Origin: an uncultured Bacteroidota bacterium
GTDB lineage: Bacteria; Bacteroidota; Bacteroidia; Flavobacteriales; Flavobacteriaceae
DNA: 64,000 nt
Direction of reading: 5' to 3'
Assembly: GCA_902584445.1 (NCBI GenBank)
Contig: CACHZY010000004.1
Location: forward strand, 1-64,000
Part shown: positions 53,858 through 62,956 of the stretch, in pieces
Layout of the letters: every line of letters starts with the position of its first letter
Numbering within the stretch: position 1 is the first letter of the stretch
Translations under genes and position numbers: made by a program
Notes under the pieces: generated by a model
Told to the model about the DNA's origin: nothing
The model's database searches: none
Seen by the model: only the letters and a program-made list of their open reading frames with translations

Positions 53858-56800
53858 GAAGCTTTCTTTATTACAACAATAGTTATGTCATCTGGATTCA
53901 TTAGCCCATCAGCCCAAGAATCAGACATTCTTACAAGCGCATCTTTAATTTCATCAGCACTTTCATTACAATTTTTTTTAATGCATTCAAATACTTTTGG
54001 GTAATCTAAAAGAACATCTTCTTTATTAGGAAGCTCAGGTAGACCGTCTGAAATCATAACAACAACATCGCCTTTTTTAAAGTCTTTTTTAACTCCATCG
54101 AATTTTTCACCCTCAATACCGCCAAGAGGTAAATTTGGAACTAATATTTCTTCCACATTATCGTTTTTAGCATCATAATAATAAGTTGGTGGCATAGCAG
54201 CAGATGACAGCTCAATTGAACCATTATTAATTTTGGCCACGCTCAGGCTCATTCTAAGTCTACCAAAATTCACTCTTTTGACAATTGAATTAAGGTTATT
54301 AAGAATTTTACTAGGATTATCCATATTGATTCCATTTAATCCCGCCTTTGTAACTGAAACCATTATACCTGATACTACTCCATGGCCAGTCGCATCGCCA
54401 CAAATTGCATAAAGATCATTATTTTCATTTTCAATAAAATCGTAATAATCTCCACCTACTTCTGTTGCAGATTTTAAATAAACACTAATGTCGTATTCCT
54501 TTCTAGATGGAATTTTCTTGGGCAATAAGCTGTTTTGTAATTTTCTTGCCTCTTCCAGTTCTTGATTTCTTCGTTCATCCTCAAGTTTTTTAGATGTAGC
54601 TTTCTCTCTCCATTTAGAGTAAAGGAAAATTGTTATCAATAGCACAATTATGTATGCTACAATTGACTCTACTCTTTGATACAATGGTGGTGTTTTATTT
54701 ATGACGAAACTTATTGCGTTAGAGCTTTCTAAGCTACTTTTATTGACTGCTTTAATTTTAACTTCAGATTTATAATTAGGAATTGATTGAATTCTTATTG
54801 AATTATTATAACCATTAGAAACAAATTTATTTCCAGTAGCACTTGAACTAAAAAAATACTCGACTTGATCTCTTTTGTTTTTATTATTTGTAAACATTTG
54901 CAATTCAATAAAATCAATTTCACTATCAATATTTAGTTGTTGATCAATAATATTTGCGTAAGAAAAATCACGAGAAAAATTAAACAATTTTAAATTTAAA
55001 AGATTAATATCATAAGACTGATCATCGTCGATGATCTTATTTTTATAAAAATTAAATATATTTTTTGCTCCAACTACTTCAATAAAAACCTCATTTTGAT
55101 TTTCTGAAAAACCGAAATCCTCTTCATCAACTGATTCTTTGATATTTATTGATAGAGGATCCTCATTAAAAACTAAGACATTCAAGCCATTGTTTTGATC
55201 AACTACATACATAAATTTTTCGTTCTCGTTAAAATAGTTTAAACCCTTATTGGTTAGGACCCAAATAAAATTATCTCCAAATTTAGAGTCAATTATATTG
55301 TTAGACAGAAGACCGTCTTTTTGGGTAAAATGTTCTGTAAATTTTTTTTGACTGTTTGAGTAGATAAAAAGTCCATCCCCATTAGTGGATAAAAGCGTCT
55401 GACGTTTGTTTTTATCGTATAATAATTTGTTAACTGAAAATGATTGAATTTTCGCGCTATCGGGAACATCAGATGATAAATACTCTACATCAGAACTTAA
55501 ATGGCCATCAAAAGAATGTAGGCCTGACTCTAAATTTGACACCCATATTTTATCGTCTATATATTCAATATCAGAAAACCCTCTAGGAAACTGGTCATTA
55601 AATAAATCATCATGCTCAAATTTTCGGAAAGAAATATCAGAAAAGTCTAGCTCAACTATTCCATTTGAAAAAGAAAAATATCCTTTTTCATTGAGAATTT
55701 TAATTCTATCATAACTTAAATTGTAGTTAGGGAGGGGGATGTTCCTTAAACTCCAATCATTAGTATTTATAATTTTCAAAACATTGGAAACTAAAAGAAA
55801 TATTTTATCATTTTGAAAATTAATATTTGCATTTAAAATATTCGATAGTGAATTTTCATCCACAAAATCCTTAAGTTTTTTTGAAGTATTTAAATTATTT
55901 TTTGATAAATAAATGAACTCCTTATCCACTAGTATAAAGTTGTTACTGTCAAAAGCCTTATAAAATCTAATTAGTTTCTCATCAGTGGTTTGACCAACAA
56001 GGATGTTTTTATTTGATACATAAACAGGGTCTTTAAGAGTAGTATAAAGGCCATTAATTGATGAAAAGAATAAATCTTCATTCTTATTAATACACAAGTA
56101 GTTTAAGGGGTAATCAGAAGAATATCCCTCTATTTGATTACCAAAAAAATCAAATTTTACAACTTCAGATCTATTTGAACCCCACAAGAAAAAATATTTA
56201 TCACTAACAGAAAGCTTGTCTAAATTCTTTACTTGATTTTCATATATCTTTTTAATAGAAAGTATTTCAAAATAGTAATCAATAGAAACTCTAAATAATC
56301 CGCTTTCAGTTAAAACAAAAGAAAAATAAGCTGTTTCACTATCTAAATCAGAAGAACTTTGTCCCTCGGAGTCACCATCGATTGATACTGAATGAGTATA
56401 TATATCTATTATATTAGTATTATTGAATTCTTCAAAATTTTGAAATGATTTATCATCATAATTGAATAATACAAGGCCAGAATTAGATCCAATAAGAAAC
56501 TTGTTGTCGCTAATAACTGATAAAACGTTAAGTTCTACTCCTACGCCAGTATTACTGAGAAATCTTTCAAAATTATCTTTAGTAGAGGAATAAATATTAA
56601 CGCCGTTAGAAACTCCAAATGCAACATCCCCTTTATCATTAATGATCTTAATTGACTTTTGCCGGTTTCTTCTTTCAAAAGAGTTTGTTGAAATTGAAAA
56701 AAGATTTAATGGATCACTTTTGAAATTATTTAAAATGTTAAATTGAAAATCTAACACATAAATTCCACTGTAAGAGGTAGTTATAAATATTTTTTTGTTA

Positions 56801-57189
56801 ATATCGTCAGCTAATATTGATATTGGAACTGGAAGTTTTACTCTTTTAAAATTGAACAAATCTCTATTGAAAACACTAATACCATCTTTACTTATAAAAA
56901 GTAATTCTTTGTTATTTAGTTCGATAATATTAAAAATTGAATTATTAATTAGAGTTGTATTATCGGCCAAAATAGATTCAAAATTATGGACTATTTTACC
57001 GTCAAACATGTTCAACCCTTCCTCGGTTGCAATCCAAGTTAGTCCATAAGAATCTTGTATAGTGGTATTTATTTTTTTTGAAGATAGTTCAGATGTGAAT
57101 TCACTTATCTGACCGAAGGAAAAATTGATTACACCAATTGTATAAAACAAAAACTGAAAAAAAATAAATAACCTTTTAATATAGAACAT
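53854..57189 (-). CDS. beta-propeller sensor fused to SpoIIE/PP2C phosphatase
   Basis: Inner-membrane sensor of 1111 residues. After a signal peptide (to about residue 26) come propeller repeats of the two-component-regulator type (DSYGLTWIATEEGLNMFDG and about a dozen looser copies), then a Y_Y_Y-like beta domain (about 740-830). One transmembrane helix follows (SIVAYIIVLLITIFLYSKW, about 840-860), then a short coiled coil, then a SpoIIE/PP2C domain (about 880-1110). Metal Asp residues lie in EVGGDYYDF, GDATGHG, MISDGLPELP and PDDITIVV. This is the layout of a hybrid sensor in which a phosphatase replaces the histidine kinase. Its obvious target is the STAS phospho-Ser made by the kinase encoded opposite. 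Confidence 0.92.
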   Translation of the reverse strand: MFYIKRLFIFFQFLFYTIGVINFSFGQISEFTSELSSKKINTTIQDSYGLTWIATEEGLNMFDGKIVHNFESILADNTTLINNSIFNIIELNNKELLFISKDGISVFNRDLFNFKRVKLPVPISILADDINKKIFITTSYSGIYVLDFQFNILNNFKSDPLNLFSISTNSFERRNRQKSIKIINDKGDVAFGVSNGVNIYSSTKDNFERFLSNTGVGVELNVLSVISDNKFLIGSNSGLVLFNYDDKSFQNFEEFNNTNIIDIYTHSVSIDGDSEGQSSSDLDSETAYFSFVLTESGLFRVSIDYYFEILSIKKIYENQVKNLDKLSVSDKYFFLWGSNRSEVVKFDFFGNQIEGYSSDYPLNYLCINKNEDLFFSSINGLYTTLKDPVYVSNKNILVGQTTDEKLIRFYKAFDSNNFILVDKEFIYLSKNNLNTSKKLKDFVDENSLSNILNANINFQNDKIFLLVSNVLKIINTNDWSLRNIPLPNYNLSYDRIKILNEKGYFSFSNGIVELDFSDISFRKFEHDDLFNDQFPRGFSDIEYIDDKIWVSNLESGLHSFDGHLSSDVEYLSSDVPDSAKIQSFSVNKLLYDKNKRQTLLSTNGDGLFIYSNSQKKFTEHFTQKDGLLSNNIIDSKFGDNFIWVLTNKGLNYFNENEKFMYVVDQNNGLNVLVFNEDPLSINIKESVDEEDFGFSENQNEVFIEVVGAKNIFNFYKNKIIDDDQSYDINLLNLKLFNFSRDFSYANIIDQQLNIDSEIDFIELQMFTNNKNKRDQVEYFFSSSATGNKFVSNGYNNSIRIQSIPNYKSEVKIKAVNKSSLESSNAISFVINKTPPLYQRVESIVAYIIVLLITIFLYSKWREKATSKKLEDERRNQELEEARKLQNSLLPKKIPSRKEYDISVYLKSATEVGGDYYDFIENENNDLYAICGDATGHGVVSGIMVSVTKAGLNGINMDNPSKILNNLNSIVKRVNFGRLRMSLSVAKINNGSIELSSAAMPPTYYYDAKNDNVEEILVPNLPLGGIEGEKFDGVKKDFKKGDVVVMISDGLPELPNKEDVLLDYPKVFECIKKNCNESADEIKDALVRMSDSWADGLMNPDDITIVVIKKAS

Positions 57190-57209
57190 TTTAAAAAATT
57201 AATTTAAAG

Positions 57210-58817
57210 TTAAAGTGTTTGGTACAATCTAGCAGCTCTATTTTTTGTCCATGAAGTATCAAAATTGTGATAAGGAAGGTAACGTAAATTATCCAAAATA
57301 TCCTTCGCGTCTCCAATTTTTCCAAGTCCAATTAATGCCTGAGCTTTAAAATATTGTGAATAAAAACTATCATGATTAGATAAAATTTCTAGTCCCTTAT
57401 CAAAATCACCTTTTATGACCGTATGTATACCCATCCACATTGAATTATCAGGTAGATTATTAAGTATCTCTTTAGTCCTGCTATCATCACCAATTAACAC
57501 TGAGACCCATGCTTCATTATTTAATATTTGTTGAGGGTGAATTGTTCTCCACCTTAATCTAGCCCAGCTTATGTCAGTTTCAGAATAATATTTCTGTAAA
57601 TCCTCATTTGTCTTAATATTATTATAATCAAATGTATCTTTGGCATAGCGCTTGTATTCATTCAATGACTCCAAAGCTCTTTCAGACTGGTTTGCATGAG
57701 CATATATCAATGCTTTATAAAGGTTTAAACTCAATTTACATTTAAGCCATAATTTTCTTGAAATTTCTTCATTATCAAAGCCGTAAAAACCCTCATCCAG
57801 AGATTCATCGAATTTATCTATATACTTAATAGCCCTCAAATAATCTCCACCAGAAATGAAAGATATAATTGTGGCAAACATTGCATCAAGTTTTTTATTT
57901 AAGGACTTTGATGAATCAACAGCTAGCATCATTGTCTGATAGCATTCCTCTCTTCTTTCAATGTTAATTAATAGATCGGCTTTAAATTTCAAAACATCTT
58001 TCATAAACGAACTTTCTGTTTTCTTTAAAATTGATAATAATTTATCAAAAACATCAATAGATTTCTCATATCTAGATGCATCTATATAATCATATGAGTT
58101 TCTATATAGATTGCCAACACGTCTTAAAACTCGCGTTGAATTTGGAAATTTTGAAATTAGTTCTTGTGCATCCTTATCGAATGACTTATAATATTCAAGA
58201 TCTGTTCTAAATCTTATTGAGTTTTCAGTACCACCATAGTTAAAATAGAATAATTCTTCTGAAGCAACAATATTGTTTGGATCAATTTCTAGAGCTTTAA
58301 TTAGAGAGTTTTTTCTGAGATTTTTCCAATCATTATTCAATGTATAGTTTGGAATTTGTCTAGCCAAAAGAGTTAAAGGTTCAACCGTTTTAGGATATAA
58401 ATCGACTAATTTTTGTGCAATTTTAAGACGCTTATTAAAAACGGCAGAGTCACTTCTCCTAAATGGAATTTTATACATTTCAAAAAGAATCTTTTCATAT
58501 TCTGTTCCATTAGATATTAATGATTCAATTAGATCAGTATTTTTATTTGATAAATCAATATAACTAGTATTAGAGCTTGCTTGCCTAAACAAATGAATAT
58601 GTGCCAGTATAAAATTTGGGTCTATACTAATAGCAGACCTATAATAATTATCGGCTTCATCAAACTCAAAATTCATTTCATGAATTAGGGCTTTATTAAA
58701 AAAACTAATTGCCTCATCATTTGTTGATGAAATTGGAATCTGATCAGCACTTGTATTTTCCTCAGAGCAGGAAATAAAGAAAAAATATATCGTTGAAAGA
58801 ACAAAAAGGTACCTCAT
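57210..58817 (-). CDS. TPR-repeat lipoprotein
   Basis: Lipoprotein of 535 residues (FFISC, Cys17) made almost wholly of helical TPR-like repeats. Examples are FNKALIHEMNFEFDEADNYY, which leads into SAISIDPNFILAHIH, and later LEIDPNNIVASEELFYFN. It has no enzyme motif. It sits 20 bases before the propeller-phosphatase gene on the same strand, so it may bind the propeller in the periplasm and adjust its signal. That is inference from position. Confidence 0.85.
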   Translation of the reverse strand: MRYLFVLSTIYFFFISCSEENTSADQIPISSTNDEAISFFNKALIHEMNFEFDEADNYYRSAISIDPNFILAHIHLFRQASSNTSYIDLSNKNTDLIESLISNGTEYEKILFEMYKIPFRRSDSAVFNKRLKIAQKLVDLYPKTVEPLTLLARQIPNYTLNNDWKNLRKNSLIKALEIDPNNIVASEELFYFNYGGTENSIRFRTDLEYYKSFDKDAQELISKFPNSTRVLRRVGNLYRNSYDYIDASRYEKSIDVFDKLLSILKKTESSFMKDVLKFKADLLINIERREECYQTMMLAVDSSKSLNKKLDAMFATIISFISGGDYLRAIKYIDKFDESLDEGFYGFDNEEISRKLWLKCKLSLNLYKALIYAHANQSERALESLNEYKRYAKDTFDYNNIKTNEDLQKYYSETDISWARLRWRTIHPQQILNNEAWVSVLIGDDSRTKEILNNLPDNSMWMGIHTVIKGDFDKGLEILSNHDSFYSQYFKAQALIGLGKIGDAKDILDNLRYLPYHNFDTSWTKNRAARLYQTL

Positions 58818-58871
58818 ATTAGGGAAAAATTAATGTGACTTAATTTGGAGTAATTAAGTTTTTATGGTTAA

Positions 58872-59405
58872 TTAAATATATACTAAAATAAAAAAAATGA
58901 GGAAGAAAACTACTGAACGAACTAAATTTCTTATTCCGCTACCTACATACTTAAACTTTGTATCAGCAATGGTTCCGGTCACAAATGCCATTTGAGATAA
59001 ATGAATTTTATATTTATTATCATCATCCATTAACTTTATAAGCTCATCCGAGTAATTTTCTATCAATGGCCAATTTTTTTGAACATCTCCAAAAAAAAGA
59101 GGAGATGGTTTTACTGATAATTTTAATCTCGGCAGGAAACAACTTATACATGCAACAAAGGATCTAATGGTAAAAAAAATCCCAGGTAAAACAGCCAATA
59201 TCTTCAGGTAAATAACTTTATCATCAAAATTAAAGTCGTAAACGTTTTCTTCATCTAATATGTCAATAGTGTATGCAACTGTAAAGAATATGCTGTAAAT
59301 AGAAATTATTATACTCGCTTTCAGTTCAGCGTGGCGGATCTGGTCGTAATTATATTTAATTAGTTGCCAATAATCGTCAGTTATAAACTTTTCTGAATCT
59401 AGCAT
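58872..59405 (-). CDS. DUF5706 (Pycsar-effector-type) membrane protein
   Basis: Membrane protein of 177 residues. The helical lead with IRHAELKAS (23-31) runs into a first membrane helix (about 31-50). A second helix (about 66-91) ends in the conserved CFLPRL, then SPLFFGDVQ (101-109), a soluble region, TIADTKFKYVG (145-155) and a last helix (161-177). This matches the DUF5706 pattern (KAS, PRL, FFGD, late Lys before the last helices), the membrane domain of PycTM effectors that respond to cyclic nucleotides. The match is by eye. The gene lies between two lipoprotein genes in a set that ends in a phosphatase sensor, and a nucleotide cyclase is encoded 5 kb away. Confidence 0.72.
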   Translation of the reverse strand: MLDSEKFITDDYWQLIKYNYDQIRHAELKASIIISIYSIFFTVAYTIDILDEENVYDFNFDDKVIYLKILAVLPGIFFTIRSFVACISCFLPRLKLSVKPSPLFFGDVQKNWPLIENYSDELIKLMDDDNKYKIHLSQMAFVTGTIADTKFKYVGSGIRNLVRSVVFFLIFFILVYI

Positions 59406-59412
59406 TAATTAG

Positions 59413-60327
59413 CTACTGCTTTTCAAAAATTGCAATTTGACCGTTTTTATTCTCATCAAGAGTAATAATTCCATACTTTCCGTCATTTAATTCAAAATTT
59501 CTTGTTCTTTTATTATTACGTATTCTTGACCATGTATTTCTGGCCGGATTGGTTGCCCAAATAAGTGTATCATTTATTATATCTCCATTTATTTTATAAT
59601 TAGATAATAAAACAGAACCAGGATTTCTATCTTTTCCAAGGCTATCAAGTGATTCAAAATTAAATGCCCAAATCCTTTTTGAATCAGCTACAATTTGAAA
59701 TGCACCTATATTTTTCCCAGTTGAAGATCCCCAATCAATGGTATCAGATTTTTTTCCATTCCTTATTCGGATAGTTGATACTCGATTATAAGTACCTGTC
59801 AGATTTGTTGGATTAACATTATAAGTATCTATTCTTTTATAAATTTCTCCATATGAAAATTTTCCATTAGGATTCATTCTGACTTGTGTGTAAATATCGC
59901 CATCGATGGATATTTTAGCTTTATAACCTTCATTCATAAGCCTATTTATATTTGGGCTTTTAGAAAATTTATCATGCCAAAAACCTCCCTTGAAGGTTTC
60001 AAACAAGGAGTCATTTCTCATAGAATAGGTCAATTTTGCATAGCCATCGGGCCCTTTATCATATCCATCTCTTGAGTAAAACCATATTGTATGACCATCG
60101 GCATATACTTTATATCTTGCACCAGTAACGGAAACTTCAGGCTCTCTACGATTAGGAATAACTTTGCCCTCTGGAAAAAAGAATGTATCAACAGCAACTT
60201 GGTTTTCATATTTAATTGTTCCAATGCGCTTCCATACTCCTTGATATTCATTATAGTTATTTTCTTCTGGGGAGGAACAACCCACAGCTATAATTAACAA
60301 AAATATTATTGGTTTAAGAGATTTCAT
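59413..60327 (-). CDS. lipoprotein with two lipocalin-like repeats
   Basis: Lipoprotein of 304 residues (IAVGC, Cys17). It contains two similar domains, starting at GVWKRIGTIKYENQ (about 30-43) and GTYNRVSTIRIRNG (about 179-192), each followed by strands that include IWFYS or IWAFNF. This indicates an internal duplication of a lipocalin-like or DUF4488-like sheet. The function is unknown. It is the first gene of the minus-strand set, 7 bases before the DUF5706 gene, behind a TAAATTTG element at 60357-60364. Confidence 0.8.
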   Translation of the reverse strand: MKSLKPIIFLLIIAVGCSSPEENNYNEYQGVWKRIGTIKYENQVAVDTFFFPEGKVIPNRREPEVSVTGARYKVYADGHTIWFYSRDGYDKGPDGYAKLTYSMRNDSLFETFKGGFWHDKFSKSPNINRLMNEGYKAKISIDGDIYTQVRMNPNGKFSYGEIYKRIDTYNVNPTNLTGTYNRVSTIRIRNGKKSDTIDWGSSTGKNIGAFQIVADSKRIWAFNFESLDSLGKDRNPGSVLLSNYKINGDIINDTLIWATNPARNTWSRIRNNKRTRNFELNDGKYGIITLDENKNGQIAIFEKQ

Positions 60328-60356
60328 TTTATCATTGATTTAAATATGGTTAGATT

Positions 60357-60364
60357 CAAATTTA
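60357..60364 (-). promoter_or_regulatory. Bacteroidota -7 element for the lipoprotein-DUF5706-TPR-phosphatase set
   Basis: TAAATTTG on the minus strand, a perfect TAnnTTTG match, ends 29 bases before the ATG at 60327. A TTTG lies 11 bases farther upstream, too near to be a normal -33 element. Confidence 0.45.
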
Positions 60365-60405
60365 TACATTTTAAACAAAAATATCTAATTTGGCAAAAAA
60401 AACAC

Positions 60406-61203
60406 ATGATAAAAAAAGTAAAAACGATTTGTTCATTGCTGTTTTTTAATTTATTTCAATTATTGTCAATTAATTTAAACGGTCAGTCATCTATTGTTGA
60501 TACTGAAGTCCATCTTCACAAAATTGACTCTGTTTTTCACGTATTTGCAAATTTTATGGGTGATATTAAAAAAGGTAATGTAGATATGCTAATTATTAGA
60601 TCAAGCCTGACAGTTGGTTCAAGGTTTGGAAATAATCTCTTTAGATTGACAGGGAGATATAATTCAAATGATTTAGATGGAAGAAGAGTTTTAAAAACTA
60701 GTACTTTTCAATTCCGTTACAACAAAATAATAAAAAATAACAGTATTTTCCTTTTTTATCAAAAAGGTAATGACTTTAGATCCTTTATGGACGATAGGGA
60801 GCTTATAGGTGGTGGTTATAGAATGAACCTAGTGAAGAAAAAAAAGGGTTATTTTGACATTGCAGTAGGAGCAATGCATGAATCAGAAAAATATCCTGCT
60901 TATAAATTTAATGGAGAAAATTATGATGCTAGATCAGCTGATAGAATTAGGCTAACTGCTAATATTTTCTCAAAAATTGATTTGGCTAAAAATATTAAAT
61001 CCTTCACAACTATTTATAGCCAATGGAGTTCAAAGGATATTTCTGGAGACTACAGGCTCTTTTTTAATCAAAATATTCGATTTATAGTAAACAAAAATAT
61101 ATCAACTTTTGTAAGATACTTTATAAACGAACCATCAGTAAAATATGTTAAAAAAGTCAAGTATAACTCAGATGTAGTGTTTGGATTTACAGTAAATATT
61201 TAA
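60406..61203 (+). CDS. predicted outer-membrane beta-barrel protein (DUF481/YdiY-like)
   Basis: Exported protein of 265 residues with a signal peptide ending near LNGQ (residue 27). Alternating strands such as NLFRLTGRYNSND and KSFTTIYSQWSS fill the rest, ending in VVFGFTVNI, a C-terminus expected of a small outer-membrane barrel. The closest family appears to be DUF481. The function is unknown. The ATG at 60406 is chosen over 60346 because it starts the signal peptide cleanly. It diverges from the lipocalin-like lipoprotein gene. Confidence 0.65.
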   Translation: MIKKVKTICSLLFFNLFQLLSINLNGQSSIVDTEVHLHKIDSVFHVFANFMGDIKKGNVDMLIIRSSLTVGSRFGNNLFRLTGRYNSNDLDGRRVLKTSTFQFRYNKIIKNNSIFLFYQKGNDFRSFMDDRELIGGGYRMNLVKKKKGYFDIAVGAMHESEKYPAYKFNGENYDARSADRIRLTANIFSKIDLAKNIKSFTTIYSQWSSKDISGDYRLFFNQNIRFIVNKNISTFVRYFINEPSVKYVKKVKYNSDVVFGFTVNI

Positions 61204-61214
61204 ATGAAAGATTG

Positions 61215-61233
61215 CCCTAACTAGGTTTTAGGG
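61215..61233. terminator. possible shared terminator between convergent genes
   Basis: CCCTAA and TTAGGG form a 6-base stem with a 7-base loop. It lies 12 bases after the plus gene stop and covers the stop of the minus gene. The T tracts are short. Confidence 0.3.
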
Positions 61234-61656
61234 TTTAAAAAACTCCTCCTCCGTAATCCTAAAAAAATTTCCTGCTTTGGAAGCATCAAAGAAAAATGAA
61301 AATGTGTGACGTTCACCAAAGTTAATTACAGTAAATGTTTTGTCCTCAAAGAAAAACTCTTTTGACTTATACTGAACATAAATTCTTGATATTGGTAGGT
61401 CAGTGAATACATATTCGTCTTTATTACGAATGTAAACATGATTTAAGTATTTTTTATTTTGATCTCTAATGCATACAATAATATCATGATCAACAGTATT
61501 TTCAACTTTTAAGTAGGTACTAGTAGTCTGATTATTTACATCTGGCGGATATCTATCAGCAAAAGTCTTGTCCCCTGTCTGCCCCCTTTGGGCAATTAAA
61601 TTAAGGCTGAAAAGAAAAAACAGAACTAAACAAGAAAACTTAAGATTGAATTTCAT
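61228..61656 (-). CDS. small secreted protein of unknown function
   Basis: I do not recognise a family. The product has about 142 residues, a signal peptide ending near LIAQ (about residue 23), then a beta-rich domain with YLKVENTVDHDIIVCIRDQN and RIYVQYKSKEFFFED. The single Cys and the lack of membrane segments suggest a soluble periplasmic or surface protein. The ATG at 61656 starts the signal peptide; one four codons earlier is possible. A long leader with a hairpin and a TAAATTTG element precedes it. Confidence 0.65.
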   Translation of the reverse strand: MKFNLKFSCLVLFFLFSLNLIAQRGQTGDKTFADRYPPDVNNQTTSTYLKVENTVDHDIIVCIRDQNKKYLNHVYIRNKDEYVFTDLPISRIYVQYKSKEFFFEDKTFTVINFGERHTFSFFFDASKAGNFFRITEEEFFKP

Positions 61657-61710
61657 CACAATAATCATTATTATAAAATTATGAAAAAAAAAATTACTTG
61701 AAATTATTTA

Positions 61711-61744
61711 AAATCTACAGAATTAGATGTGGTTTTGTAGATTT
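61711..61744. repeat. 9-base inverted repeat in the intergenic region
   Basis: AAATCTACA (61711-61719) and TGTAGATTT (61736-61744) are perfect arms with a 16-base loop. It would lie in the leader of the minus-strand gene if transcription starts from 61760-61767. No T tract follows on either strand. The 281-base gap 61669-61949 holds this, the promoter element and the palindrome at 61771; nothing else is seen. Confidence 0.5.
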
Positions 61745-61759
61745 AAATTCATGAAATAT

Positions 61760-61767
61760 CAAATTTA
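61760..61767 (-). promoter_or_regulatory. Bacteroidota -7 element for the small secreted protein gene
   Basis: TAAATTTG on the minus strand, about 104 bases before the ATG at 61656. The 14-base palindrome lies just upstream of it. Confidence 0.4.
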
Positions 61768-61770
61768 TAC

Positions 61771-61784
61771 TTATTTGCAAATAA
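61771..61784. promoter_or_regulatory. 14-base perfect palindrome, possible operator
   Basis: TTATTTGCAAATAA reads the same on both strands. It lies 3 bases upstream of the TAAATTTG element, where an activator or repressor dimer could bind. An AT-rich genome makes chance palindromes likely. Confidence 0.3.
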
Positions 61785-61949
61785 TTATTTTGAATATGGA
61801 TCTAAATAACTAGACTTAATACTCTAATTTGTTTTTTATATTTTAGAATAATTTTAAAAAACCTACTATAAAAATAAATCTTGGATTAACCTTGAATAGT
61901 ACTTGAAACTGATGTATCCCAATAAATTAATAATCAAAAGATTTTTATT

Positions 61950-62879
61950 ATGAAAACAATTAAATATTTAATAATTCTATTTCCACTGATTTTGCATGCA
62001 CAATTTGGTCAAAATCAAAACAATAAAAATTGGCCTCCAGAAATTGATAGTGACACTACATTTACATATAAAACAATAGATGAAACTAAATTAAACCTGT
62101 GGGTTTTCAATCCATCAAAACGCTATAACTCTAGCGAAAAGCCTGCAATTATTTTTTTCTTTGGAGGTGGATTTAGAGCTGGAACCCCCAAACAGTTTTT
62201 AGAGCATTCAAAATATCTAAGTGCCAGAGGAATAGTTTCAATAGTGGCTGATTACAGAGTGTCTTCAAGGAACAAAACACGACCAATTAAATGTCTAAAT
62301 GATGCAAAATCCGCAATCAGATGGGTTAGAAAACATTCAAAAAGCTTAGGGATTGATCCAAACAGAATTATTGCAGGTGGTGGATCTGCAGGTGGAGCAT
62401 TGGCAGCCTTGACAGGCACGGTATCAATGTTTGACGAAGAAAATGAGGATTTAAATATTAGTTCAAAACCAAATGCAATGGTATTGTTCAATCCAGGAGT
62501 AATTATGTCGCCTGTTAAAGAATACCCACTAAGTGTAATGAGTGAAAGAAGAAAAAAAAGTGCATCAAAATTGAATATAGGTGTTGAACCTAAATTTTTT
62601 TCACCGTATAACTATATAAATGATAAAACACCACCAACAATTATTTTTCATGGAAAAAATGACACTACAATTGATCCGAAAACAGTTGTTCTATTCAACC
62701 AAAAAATGAAAAAATTTGGAAATAATTCGGAATTATATTTATATGAAGGTAAAACTCACGGATTCTTTAATTATGGTCTAGAGAATAATGGTCCTTTTGT
62801 TGATACCATGAGAAAAGTAGATGACTTTCTAGTAAATCTTGGATATATTCAATCATTACCTGAATCAGTTGGTATGTAA
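61950..62879 (+). CDS. secreted alpha/beta-hydrolase esterase
   Basis: Exported hydrolase of 309 residues with a signal peptide (to about LHAQ, residue 17). FFFGGGFRAGTP corresponds to the HGG oxyanion loop of the hormone-sensitive-lipase-like esterases, with Phe in place of His. The nucleophile is in GGGSAGGALAAL, the Asp in GKNDTTIDP, and the His in GKTHGFFN, so the triad is complete. It probably removes acetyl or similar groups from sugars or xenobiotics. The third sulfatase follows 77 bases later on the same strand. Confidence 0.85.
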   Translation: MKTIKYLIILFPLILHAQFGQNQNNKNWPPEIDSDTTFTYKTIDETKLNLWVFNPSKRYNSSEKPAIIFFFGGGFRAGTPKQFLEHSKYLSARGIVSIVADYRVSSRNKTRPIKCLNDAKSAIRWVRKHSKSLGIDPNRIIAGGGSAGGALAALTGTVSMFDEENEDLNISSKPNAMVLFNPGVIMSPVKEYPLSVMSERRKKSASKLNIGVEPKFFSPYNYINDKTPPTIIFHGKNDTTIDPKTVVLFNQKMKKFGNNSELYLYEGKTHGFFNYGLENNGPFVDTMRKVDDFLVNLGYIQSLPESVGM

Positions 62880-62956
62880 TACTAATTTTTTATTAAAAAT
62901 TCGACATTTTAATAACTTCAGGAATTGAAAATCATCAAACTAAGCTTATAAATTTT

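Noticed and set aside
51133-60327. A complete Pycsar anti-phage locus
   Set aside because: The cyclase has adenylate-type base residues and large GAF/PAS domains, lies 5 kb away on the other strand, and no defence genes or mobile elements surround it.
61711-61744. Intrinsic terminator
   Set aside because: The loop is 16 bases and no T tract follows on either strand.
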